A DNA stretch of 64,000 bases from Hydnum rufescens UP504 (lineage: Eukaryota > Basidiomycota > Agaricomycetes > Cantharellales > Hydnaceae), in contig MU128912.1 of NCBI GenBank assembly GCA_014904985.1, forward strand, positions 529,368-593,367, written 5' to 3'. The position numbers were made by a program, and so were the translations under genes. The notes beneath the pieces were generated by a model. The model was not told the DNA's origin. It saw nothing but the letters and a program-made list of their open reading frames with translations, and did no database searches. How positions within the stretch are numbered: position 1 is the stretch's first letter; each line of letters opens with the position of its first letter. Below, piece by piece: positions 42,813 to 56,400 of this stretch.

Positions 42813-44401
42813 CAGTCTTATTGAGAGTTTTCGTACTTCTGTATACCACACTGTGCGGCACGGGCTGTTATTATTAGAATGCGTTTCGATGTGAATGCAA
42901 CGCTCTTATGAGGCGTGTCGTCGAATCTATAGCGGATCCAGAGGTGTGCAGAGTGTGCTGTCAGCCTTCTGTATTTTGTGACGTGCAGAGCAAGATAAGG
43001 CGATTCAGGAAACCCAGTAATTGATCTCACGCTCGCGTTGCGCGTTACGCAGCGTAATTCGTATAATAGGGAACTGAGGAGTCATCATGTTAGCACGAAA
43101 GGGATCGTGAAAAAGACATAGTACGTACATCACAACGAAAAGGGATGCGGAGTGTCTGGGAATGATGTTCGGTGGATTTCCATAACAACGACTGTTTCGC
43201 CGAATCCATGGTGTACGGACCCACAGAGTTTCGACAGGAAACCCATCCTGGTGGAGCCATTTGCCCCAGGTTGGTTTTGAGCGGTCTAACACACATCCCC
43301 TTCTGTGAAGCTTTGCCAATACAAGATATTCCAAGTCAAGATCAGAGTTGGTTGTTTTTGTCGGGACGAACCGAAAAAAATTGAGTCGTAAAGCGAGATT
43401 CTGCCCCTGAAAATGCAGCGCCCGCGCCGAGTGGATCATATACTCTGATTCTGTCTGCTCTGCGTGGAGAGAGAGTCAAGTATCTGCTGACAGCACTTCC
43501 GAATGCAAAGGATGGGATCAAATGCATCAAAGAATTCTCTCCAAGGATAGGAGAATTGACCCAATTTCATGCTTGCTAAGATAGATTTCCCAAGAGTGAG
43601 GTACTTGTTATGAACAGAATTTTTGAGAAGGAAGTTATTCCTACTCTCCTTATGAAATCAGTTCTGTGAGCTTTTTTGGTCTGTTGTATCCTACCATATT
43701 ATTTAACCATCAGTGTCCAGGATGAGAAAATCTGAGGTGCTCACAAGCCTGAAGAGTTCAGCATTGGCAAAGTCCACCTGTTACTGGAAGCTTTGGAAGA
43801 CTCTAAAGCCTTCAGAACCATCTTCTGAAAGCTTTAGAGTCCTCCAGACCCTCCAGGTGACAGGTGGATTTTGCTGATGCAAGGTGGACTATATGCAAGA
43901 TGCTGTCTTCCCCAGCACTGTAGGCCTGAACAGTTGAAAGGTTCCAGGTTCTACTATTACAAAAATCCAGATTCTTTTGAATTCTTTCAACTGTTCAGGG
44001 CTGTGAGTATTTGTGTTTGCTGGTGTTTTTTTGGGCTGTCTGCTCCAGATCACTGGCCAGTACTTCTTGTTAAGGGTTGTTTGTAGTATGGGGAAGTGAT
44101 CATGTAATCAGGCCAAGTATGAACAGGAGCCCCTTAATATGATTGACAAGGAGACTTGAAAAGCAAGGATTATGTAATGTCATGGAAAATGAGAATGCAG
44201 AGGAATGAAGTGGAGGAACTGAATTCTCAGGGAGACTTGAGACAAGAGGAGGAATTGGTGAGAAGAGACAATCACAGGAACATATATTCTCAATCTTCTG
44301 AAGGGGCAAGAGTACATGAAGTATCTACTTATATACTGAAAGATCAAGGAGGCTTGGTAAGGAATTATTAATGAGTAGATACATGGCACCTATGTGGCAA
44401 G
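42245..44401 (+). repeat. Second copy of 36285-38438
   Basis: Near-identical to the first copy, with many one-base indels concentrated close to the gap (42.28-42.70 kb) and few after 43.6 kb. It includes the eIF2B gamma 3' exons, the unique 0.8-kb spacer, the two hairpins and a family C LTR (44068 onward) cut off at 44401, where the satellite begins. It is either a genuine duplication or a second haplotype. Confidence 0.95.
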
Positions 44402-47400
44402 TAATGAGGTATACTCAGTGTCACCTGATATGGGAAGGACAACTATATTGTGATTACCTAATGAGGCATACTGTATGATACATGAGTTATAAGTAACCGG
44501 TCTAGCATGTATTGTGGTGGAACCAACTTTACCTCAGTGTTGCCTGATATGGGAAGGACAACTATATTGTGATTACCTAATGAGGCATACTGTATGATAC
44601 ATGAGTTATAAGTAACCGGTCTAGCATGTATTGTGGTGGAACCAACTTTACCTCAGTGTTGCCTGATATGGGAAGGACAACTATATTGTGATTACCTAAT
44701 GAGGCATACTGTATGATACATGAGTTATAAGTAACCGGTCTAGCATGTATTGTGGTGGAACCAACTTTACCTCAGTGTTGCCTGATATGGGAAGGACAAC
44801 TATATTGTGATTACCTAATGAGGCATACTGTATGATACATGAGTTATAAGTAACCGGTCTAGCATGTATTGTGGTGGAACCAACTTTACCTCAGTGTTGC
44901 CTGATATGGGAAGGACAACTATATTGTGATTACCTAATGAGGCATACTGTATGATACATGAGTTATAAGTAACCGGTCTAGCATGTATTGTGGTGGAACC
45001 AACTTTACCTCAGTGTTGCCTGATATGGGAAGGACAACTATATTGTGATTACCTAATGAGGCATACTGTATGATACATGAGTTATAAGTAACCGGTCTAG
45101 CATGTATTGTGGTGGAACCAACTTTACCTCAGTGTTGCCTGATATGGGAAGGACAACTATATTGTGATTACCTAATGAGGCATACTGTATGATACATGAG
45201 TTATAAGTAACCGGTCTAGCATGTATTGTGGTGGAACCAACTTTACCTCAGTGTTGCCTGATATGGGAAGGACAACTATATTGTGATTACCTAATGAGGC
45301 ATACTGTATGATACATGAGTTATAAGTAACCGGTCTAGCATGTATTGTGGTGGAACCAACTTTACCTCAGTGTTGCCTGATATGGGAAGGACAACTATAT
45401 TGTGATTACCTAATGAGGCATACTGTATGATACATGAGTTATAAGTAACCGGTCTAGCATGTATTGTGGTGGAACCAACTTTACCTCAGTGTTGCCTGAT
45501 ATGGGAAGGACAACTATATTGTGATTACCTAATGAGGCATACTGTATGATACATGAGTTATAAGTAACCGGTCTAGCATGTATTGTGGTGGAACCAACTT
45601 TACCTCAGTGTTGCCTGATATGGGAAGGACAACTATATTGTGATTACCTAATGAGGCATACTGTATGATACATGAGTTATAAGTAACCGGTCTAGCATGT
45701 ATTGTGGTGGAACCAACTTTACCTCAGTGTTGCCTGATATGGGAAGGACAACTATATTGTGATTACCTAATGAGGCATACTGTATGATACATGAGTTATA
45801 AGTAACCGGTCTAGCATGTATTGTGGTGGAACCAACTTTACCTCAGTGTTGCCTGATATGGGAAGGACAACTATATTGTGATTACCTAATGAGGCATACT
45901 GTATGATACATGAGTTATAAGTAACCGGTCTAGCATGTATTGTGGTGGAACCAACTTTACCTCAGTGTTGCCTGATATGGGAAGGACAACTATATTGTGA
46001 TTACCTAATGAGGCATACTGTATGATACATGAGTTATAAGTAACCGGTCTAGCATGTATTGTGGTGGAACCAACTTTACCTCAGTGTTGCCTGATATGGG
46101 AAGGACAACTATATTGTGATTACCTAATGAGGCATACTGTATGATACATGAGTTATAAGTAACCGGTCTAGCATGTATTGTGGTGGAACCAACTTTACCT
46201 CAGTGTTGCCTGATATGGGAAGGACAACTATATTGTGATTACCTAATGAGGCATACTGTATGATACATGAGTTATAAGTAACCGGTCTAGCATGTATTGT
46301 GGTGGAACCAACTTTACCTCAGTGTTGCCTGATATGGGAAGGACAACTATATTGTGATTACCTAATGAGGCATACTGTATGATACATGAGTTATAAGTAA
46401 CCGGTCTAGCATGTATTGTGGTGGAACCAACTTTACCTCAGTGTTGCCTGATATGGGAAGGACAACTATATTGTGATTACCTAATGAGGCATACTGTATG
46501 ATACATGAGTTATAAGTAACCGGTCTAGCATGTATTGTGGTGGAACCAACTTTACCTCAGTGTTGCCTGATATGGGAAGGACAACTATATTGTGATTACC
46601 TAATGAGGCATACTGTATGATACATGAGTTATAAGTAACCGGTCTAGCATGTATTGTGGTGGAACCAACTTTACCTCAGTGTTGCCTGATATGGGAAGGA
46701 CAACTATATTGTGATTACCTAATGAGGCATACTGTATGATACATGAGTTATAAGTAACCGGTCTAGCATGTATTGTGGTGGAACCAACTTTACCTCAGTG
46801 TTGCCTGATATGGGAAGGACAACTATATTGTGATTACCTAATGAGGCATACTGTATGATACATGAGTTATAAGTAACCGGTCTAGCATGTATTGTGGTGG
46901 AACCAACTTTACCTCAGTGTTGCCTGATATGGGAAGGACAACTATATTGTGATTACCTAATGAGGCATACTGTATGATACATGAGTTATAAGTAACCGGT
47001 CTAGCATGTATTGTGGTGGAACCAACTTTACCTCAGTGTTGCCTGATATGGGAAGGACAACTATATTGTGATTACCTAATGAGGCATACTGTATGATACA
47101 TGAGTTATAAGTAACCGGTCTAGCATGTATTGTGGTGGAACCAACTTTACCTCAGTGTTGCCTGATATGGGAAGGACAACTATATTGTGATTACCTAATG
47201 AGGCATACTGTATGATACATGAGTTATAAGTAACCGGTCTAGCATGTATTGTGGTGGAACCAACTTTACCTCAGTGTTGCCTGATATGGGAAGGACAACT
47301 ATATTGTGATTACCTAATGAGGCATACTGTATGATACATGAGTTATAAGTAACCGGTCTAGCATGTATTGTGGTGGAACCAACTTTACCTCAGTGTTGCC

Positions 47401-50400
47401 TGATATGGGAAGGACAACTATATTGTGATTACCTAATGAGGCATACTGTATGATACATGAGTTATAAGTAACCGGTCTAGCATGTATTGTGGTGGAACCA
47501 ACTTTACCTCAGTGTTGCCTGATATGGGAAGGACAACTATATTGTGATTACCTAATGAGGCATACTGTATGATACATGAGTTATAAGTAACCGGTCTAGC
47601 ATGTATTGTGGTGGAACCAACTTTACCTCAGTGTTGCCTGATATGGGAAGGACAACTATATTGTGATTACCTAATGAGGCATACTGTATGATACATGAGT
47701 TATAAGTAACCGGTCTAGCATGTATTGTGGTGGAACCAACTTTACCTCAGTGTTGCCTGATATGGGAAGGACAACTATATTGTGATTACCTAATGAGGCA
47801 TACTGTATGATACATGAGTTATAAGTAACCGGTCTAGCATGTATTGTGGTGGAACCAACTTTACCTCAGTGTTGCCTGATATGGGAAGGACAACTATATT
47901 GTGATTACCTAATGAGGCATACTGTATGATACATGAGTTATAAGTAACCGGTCTAGCATGTATTGTGGTGGAACCAACTTTACCTCAGTGTTGCCTGATA
48001 TGGGAAGGACAACTATATTGTGATTACCTAATGAGGCATACTGTATGATACATGAGTTATAAGTAACCGGTCTAGCATGTATTGTGGTGGAACCAACTTT
48101 ACCTCAGTGTTGCCTGATATGGGAAGGACAACTATATTGTGATTACCTAATGAGGCATACTGTATGATACATGAGTTATAAGTAACCGGTCTAGCATGTA
48201 TTGTGGTGGAACCAACTTTACCTCAGTGTTGCCTGATATGGGAAGGACAACTATATTGTGATTACCTAATGAGGCATACTGTATGATACATGAGTTATAA
48301 GTAACCGGTCTAGCATGTATTGTGGTGGAACCAACTTTACCTCAGTGTTGCCTGATATGGGAAGGACAACTATATTGTGATTACCTAATGAGGCATACTG
48401 TATGATACATGAGTTATAAGTAACCGGTCTAGCATGTATTGTGGTGGAACCAACTTTACCTCAGTGTTGCCTGATATGGGAAGGACAACTATATTGTGAT
48501 TACCTAATGAGGCATACTGTATGATACATGAGTTATAAGTAACCGGTCTAGCATGTATTGTGGTGGAACCAACTTTACCTCAGTGTTGCCTGATATGGGA
48601 AGGACAACTATATTGTGATTACCTAATGAGGCATACTGTATGATACATGAGTTATAAGTAACCGGTCTAGCATGTATTGTGGTGGAACCAACTTTACCTC
48701 AGTGTTGCCTGATATGGGAAGGACAACTATATTGTGATTACCTAATGAGGCATACTGTATGATACATGAGTTATAAGTAACCGGTCTAGCATGTATTGTG
48801 GTGGAACCAACTTTACCTCAGTGTTGCCTGATATGGGAAGGACAACTATATTGTGATTACCTAATGAGGCATACTGTATGATACATGAGTTATAAGTAAC
48901 CGGTCTAGCATGTATTGTGGTGGAACCAACTTTACCTCAGTGTTGCCTGATATGGGAAGGACAACTATATTGTGATTACCTAATGAGGCATACTGTATGA
49001 TACATGAGTTATAAGTAACCGGTCTAGCATGTATTGTGGTGGAACCAACTTTACCTCAGTGTTGCCTGATATGGGAAGGACAACTATATTGTGATTACCT
49101 AATGAGGCATACTGTATGATACATGAGTTATAAGTAACCGGTCTAGCATGTATTGTGGTGGAACCAACTTTACCTCAGTGTTGCCTGATATGGGAAGGAC
49201 AACTATATTGTGATTACCTAATGAGGCATACTGTATGATACATGAGTTATAAGTAACCGGTCTAGCATGTATTGTGGTGGAACCAACTTTACCTCAGTGT
49301 TGCCTGATATGGGAAGGACAACTATATTGTGATTACCTAATGAGGCATACTGTATGATACATGAGTTATAAGTAACCGGTCTAGCATGTATTGTGGTGGA
49401 ACCAACTTTACCTCAGTGTTGCCTGATATGGGAAGGACAACTATATTGTGATTACCTAATGAGGCATACTGTATGATACATGAGTTATAAGTAACCGGTC
49501 TAGCATGTATTGTGGTGGAACCAACTTTACCTCAGTGTTGCCTGATATGGGAAGGACAACTATATTGTGATTACCTAATGAGGCATACTGTATGATACAT
49601 GAGTTATAAGTAACCGGTCTAGCATGTATTGTGGTGGAACCAACTTTACCTCAGTGTTGCCTGATATGGGAAGGACAACTATATTGTGATTACCTAATGA
49701 GGCATACTGTATGATACATGAGTTATAAGTAACCGGTCTAGCATGTATTGTGGTGGAACCAACTTTACCTCAGTGTTGCCTGATATGGGAAGGACAACTA
49801 TATTGTGATTACCTAATGAGGCATACTGTATGATACATGAGTTATAAGTAACCGGTCTAGCATGTATTGTGGTGGAACCAACTTTACCTCAGTGTTGCCT
49901 GATATGGGAAGGACAACTATATTGTGATTACCTAATGAGGCATACTGTATGATACATGAGTTATAAGTAACCGGTCTAGCATGTATTGTGGTGGAACCAA
50001 CTTTACCTCAGTGTTGCCTGATATGGGAAGGACAACTATATTGTGATTACCTAATGAGGCATACTGTATGATACATGAGTTATAAGTAACCGGTCTAGCA
50101 TGTATTGTGGTGGAACCAACTTTACCTCAGTGTTGCCTGATATGGGAAGGACAACTATATTGTGATTACCTAATGAGGCATACTGTATGATACATGAGTT
50201 ATAAGTAACCGGTCTAGCATGTATTGTGGTGGAACCAACTTTACCTCAGTGTTGCCTGATATGGGAAGGACAACTATATTGTGATTACCTAATGAGGCAT
50301 ACTGTATGATACATGAGTTATAAGTAACCGGTCTAGCATGTATTGTGGTGGAACCAACTTTACCTCAGTGTTGCCTGATATGGGAAGGACAACTATATTG

Positions 50401-53400
50401 TGATTACCTAATGAGGCATACTGTATGATACATGAGTTATAAGTAACCGGTCTAGCATGTATTGTGGTGGAACCAACTTTACCTCAGTGTTGCCTGATAT
50501 GGGAAGGACAACTATATTGTGATTACCTAATGAGGCATACTGTATGATACATGAGTTATAAGTAACCGGTCTAGCATGTATTGTGGTGGAACCAACTTTA
50601 CCTCAGTGTTGCCTGATATGGGAAGGACAACTATATTGTGATTACCTAATGAGGCATACTGTATGATACATGAGTTATAAGTAACCGGTCTAGCATGTAT
50701 TGTGGTGGAACCAACTTTACCTCAGTGTTGCCTGATATGGGAAGGACAACTATATTGTGATTACCTAATGAGGCATACTGTATGATACATGAGTTATAAG
50801 TAACCGGTCTAGCATGTATTGTGGTGGAACCAACTTTACCTCAGTGTTGCCTGATATGGGAAGGACAACTATATTGTGATTACCTAATGAGGCATACTGT
50901 ATGATACATGAGTTATAAGTAACCGGTCTAGCATGTATTGTGGTGGAACCAACTTTACCTCAGTGTTGCCTGATATGGGAAGGACAACTATATTGTGATT
51001 ACCTAATGAGGCATACTGTATGATACATGAGTTATAAGTAACCGGTCTAGCATGTATTGTGGTGGAACCAACTTTACCTCAGTGTTGCCTGATATGGGAA
51101 GGACAACTATATTGTGATTACCTAATGAGGCATACTGTATGATACATGAGTTATAAGTAACCGGTCTAGCATGTATTGTGGTGGAACCAACTTTACCTCA
51201 GTGTTGCCTGATATGGGAAGGACAACTATATTGTGATTACCTAATGAGGCATACTGTATGATACATGAGTTATAAGTAACCGGTCTAGCATGTATTGTGG
51301 TGGAACCAACTTTACCTCAGTGTTGCCTGATATGGGAAGGACAACTATATTGTGATTACCTAATGAGGCATACTGTATGATACATGAGTTATAAGTAACC
51401 GGTCTAGCATGTATTGTGGTGGAACCAACTTTACCTCAGTGTTGCCTGATATGGGAAGGACAACTATATTGTGATTACCTAATGAGGCATACTGTATGAT
51501 ACATGAGTTATAAGTAACCGGTCTAGCATGTATTGTGGTGGAACCAACTTTACCTCAGTGTTGCCTGATATGGGAAGGACAACTATATTGTGATTACCTA
51601 ATGAGGCATACTGTATGATACATGAGTTATAAGTAACCGGTCTAGCATGTATTGTGGTGGAACCAACTTTACCTCAGTGTTGCCTGATATGGGAAGGACA
51701 ACTATATTGTGATTACCTAATGAGGCATACTGTATGATACATGAGTTATAAGTAACCGGTCTAGCATGTATTGTGGTGGAACCAACTTTACCTCAGTGTT
51801 GCCTGATATGGGAAGGACAACTATATTGTGATTACCTAATGAGGCATACTGTATGATACATGAGTTATAAGTAACCGGTCTAGCATGTATTGTGGTGGAA
51901 CCAACTTTACCTCAGTGTTGCCTGATATGGGAAGGACAACTATATTGTGATTACCTAATGAGGCATACTGTATGATACATGAGTTATAAGTAACCGGTCT
52001 AGCATGTATTGTGGTGGAACCAACTTTACCTCAGTGTTGCCTGATATGGGAAGGACAACTATATTGTGATTACCTAATGAGGCATACTGTATGATACATG
52101 AGTTATAAGTAACCGGTCTAGCATGTATTGTGGTGGAACCAACTTTACCTCAGTGTTGCCTGATATGGGAAGGACAACTATATTGTGATTACCTAATGAG
52201 GCATACTGTATGATACATGAGTTATAAGTAACCGGTCTAGCATGTATTGTGGTGGAACCAACTTTACCTCAGTGTTGCCTGATATGGGAAGGACAACTAT
52301 ATTGTGATTACCTAATGAGGCATACTGTATGATACATGAGTTATAAGTAACCGGTCTAGCATGTATTGTGGTGGAACCAACTTTACCTCAGTGTTGCCTG
52401 ATATGGGAAGGACAACTATATTGTGATTACCTAATGAGGCATACTGTATGATACATGAGTTATAAGTAACCGGTCTAGCATGTATTGTGGTGGAACCAAC
52501 TTTACCTCAGTGTTGCCTGATATGGGAAGGACAACTATATTGTGATTACCTAATGAGGCATACTGTATGATACATGAGTTATAAGTAACCGGTCTAGCAT
52601 GTATTGTGGTGGAACCAACTTTACCTCAGTGTTGCCTGATATGGGAAGGACAACTATATTGTGATTACCTAATGAGGCATACTGTATGATACATGAGTTA
52701 TAAGTAACCGGTCTAGCATGTATTGTGGTGGAACCAACTTTACCTCAGTGTTGCCTGATATGGGAAGGACAACTATATTGTGATTACCTAATGAGGCATA
52801 CTGTATGATACATGAGTTATAAGTAACCGGTCTAGCATGTATTGTGGTGGAACCAACTTTACCTCAGTGTTGCCTGATATGGGAAGGACAACTATATTGT
52901 GATTACCTAATGAGGCATACTGTATGATACATGAGTTATAAGTAACCGGTCTAGCATGTATTGTGGTGGAACCAACTTTACCTCAGTGTTGCCTGATATG
53001 GGAAGGACAACTATATTGTGATTACCTAATGAGGCATACTGTATGATACATGAGTTATAAGTAACCGGTCTAGCATGTATTGTGGTGGAACCAACTTTAC
53101 CTCAGTGTTGCCTGATATGGGAAGGACAACTATATTGTGATTACCTAATGAGGCATACTGTATGATACATGAGTTATAAGTAACCGGTCTAGCATGTATT
53201 GTGGTGGAACCAACTTTACCTCAGTGTTGCCTGATATGGGAAGGACAACTATATTGTGATTACCTAATGAGGCATACTGTATGATACATGAGTTATAAGT
53301 AACCGGTCTAGCATGTATTGTGGTGGAACCAACTTTACCTCAGTGTTGCCTGATATGGGAAGGACAACTATATTGTGATTACCTAATGAGGCATACTGTA

Positions 53401-56400
53401 TGATACATGAGTTATAAGTAACCGGTCTAGCATGTATTGTGGTGGAACCAACTTTACCTCAGTGTTGCCTGATATGGGAAGGACAACTATATTGTGATTA
53501 CCTAATGAGGCATACTGTATGATACATGAGTTATAAGTAACCGGTCTAGCATGTATTGTGGTGGAACCAACTTTACCTCAGTGTTGCCTGATATGGGAAG
53601 GACAACTATATTGTGATTACCTAATGAGGCATACTGTATGATACATGAGTTATAAGTAACCGGTCTAGCATGTATTGTGGTGGAACCAACTTTACCTCAG
53701 TGTTGCCTGATATGGGAAGGACAACTATATTGTGATTACCTAATGAGGCATACTGTATGATACATGAGTTATAAGTAACCGGTCTAGCATGTATTGTGGT
53801 GGAACCAACTTTACCTCAGTGTTGCCTGATATGGGAAGGACAACTATATTGTGATTACCTAATGAGGCATACTGTATGATACATGAGTTATAAGTAACCG
53901 GTCTAGCATGTATTGTGGTGGAACCAACTTTACCTCAGTGTTGCCTGATATGGGAAGGACAACTATATTGTGATTACCTAATGAGGCATACTGTATGATA
54001 CATGAGTTATAAGTAACCGGTCTAGCATGTATTGTGGTGGAACCAACTTTACCTCAGTGTTGCCTGATATGGGAAGGACAACTATATTGTGATTACCTAA
54101 TGAGGCATACTGTATGATACATGAGTTATAAGTAACCGGTCTAGCATGTATTGTGGTGGAACCAACTTTACCTCAGTGTTGCCTGATATGGGAAGGACAA
54201 CTATATTGTGATTACCTAATGAGGCATACTGTATGATACATGAGTTATAAGTAACCGGTCTAGCATGTATTGTGGTGGAACCAACTTTACCTCAGTGTTG
54301 CCTGATATGGGAAGGACAACTATATTGTGATTACCTAATGAGGCATACTGTATGATACATGAGTTATAAGTAACCGGTCTAGCATGTATTGTGGTGGAAC
54401 CAACTTTACCTCAGTGTTGCCTGATATGGGAAGGACAACTATATTGTGATTACCTAATGAGGCATACTGTATGATACATGAGTTATAAGTAACCGGTCTA
54501 GCATGTATTGTGGTGGAACCAACTTTACCTCAGTGTTGCCTGATATGGGAAGGACAACTATATTGTGATTACCTAATGAGGCATACTGTATGATACATGA
54601 GTTATAAGTAACCGGTCTAGCATGTATTGTGGTGGAACCAACTTTACCTCAGTGTTGCCTGATATGGGAAGGACAACTATATTGTGATTACCTAATGAGG
54701 CATACTGTATGATACATGAGTTATAAGTAACCGGTCTAGCATGTATTGTGGTGGAACCAACTTTACCTCAGTGTTGCCTGATATGGGAAGGACAACTATA
54801 TTGTGATTACCTAATGAGGCATACTGTATGATACATGAGTTATAAGTAACCGGTCTAGCATGTATTGTGGTGGAACCAACTTTACCTCAGTGTTGCCTGA
54901 TATGGGAAGGACAACTATATTGTGATTACCTAATGAGGCATACTGTATGATACATGAGTTATAAGTAACCGGTCTAGCATGTATTGTGGTGGAACCAACT
55001 TTACCTCAGTGTTGCCTGATATGGGAAGGACAACTATATTGTGATTACCTAATGAGGCATACTGTATGATACATGAGTTATAAGTAACCGGTCTAGCATG
55101 TATTGTGGTGGAACCAACTTTACCTCAGTGTTGCCTGATATGGGAAGGACAACTATATTGTGATTACCTAATGAGGCATACTGTATGATACATGAGTTAT
55201 AAGTAACCGGTCTAGCATGTATTGTGGTGGAACCAACTTTACCTCAGTGTTGCCTGATATGGGAAGGACAACTATATTGTGATTACCTAATGAGGCATAC
55301 TGTATGATACATGAGTTATAAGTAACCGGTCTAGCATGTATTGTGGTGGAACCAACTTTACCTCAGTGTTGCCTGATATGGGAAGGACAACTATATTGTG
55401 ATTACCTAATGAGGCATACTGTATGATACATGAGTTATAAGTAACCGGTCTAGCATGTATTGTGGTGGAACCAACTTTACCTCAGTGTTGCCTGATATGG
55501 GAAGGACAACTATATTGTGATTACCTAATGAGGCATACTGTATGATACATGAGTTATAAGTAACCGGTCTAGCATGTATTGTGGTGGAACCAACTTTACC
55601 TCAGTGTTGCCTGATATGGGAAGGACAACTATATTGTGATTACCTAATGAGGCATACTGTATGATACATGAGTTATAAGTAACCGGTCTAGCATGTATTG
55701 TGGTGGAACCAACTTTACCTCAGTGTTGCCTGATATGGGAAGGACAACTATATTGTGATTACCTAATGAGGCATACTGTATGATACATGAGTTATAAGTA
55801 ACCGGTCTAGCATGTATTGTGGTGGAACCAACTTTACCTCAGTGTTGCCTGATATGGGAAGGACAACTATATTGTGATTACCTAATGAGGCATACTGTAT
55901 GATACATGAGTTATAAGTAACCGGTCTAGCATGTATTGTGGTGGAACCAACTTTACCTCAGTGTTGCCTGATATGGGAAGGACAACTATATTGTGATTAC
56001 CTAATGAGGCATACTGTATGATACATGAGTTATAAGTAACCGGTCTAGCATGTATTGTGGTGGAACCAACTTTACCTCAGTGTTGCCTGATATGGGAAGG
56101 ACAACTATATTGTGATTACCTAATGAGGCATACTGTATGATACATGAGTTATAAGTAACCGGTCTAGCATGTATTGTGGTGGAACCAACTTTACCTCAGT
56201 GTTGCCTGATATGGGAAGGACAACTATATTGTGATTACCTAATGAGGCATACTGTATGATACATGAGTTATAAGTAACCGGTCTAGCATGTATTGTGGTG
56301 GAACCAACTTTACCTCAGTGTTGCCTGATATGGGAAGGACAACTATATTGTGATTACCTAATGAGGCATACTGTATGATACATGAGTTATAAGTAACCGG

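Noticed and set aside
42294..43530. Multiple frames after the gap as new genes
   Set aside because: All are shifted readings of the duplicated eIF2B gamma 3' end and its downstream DNA.
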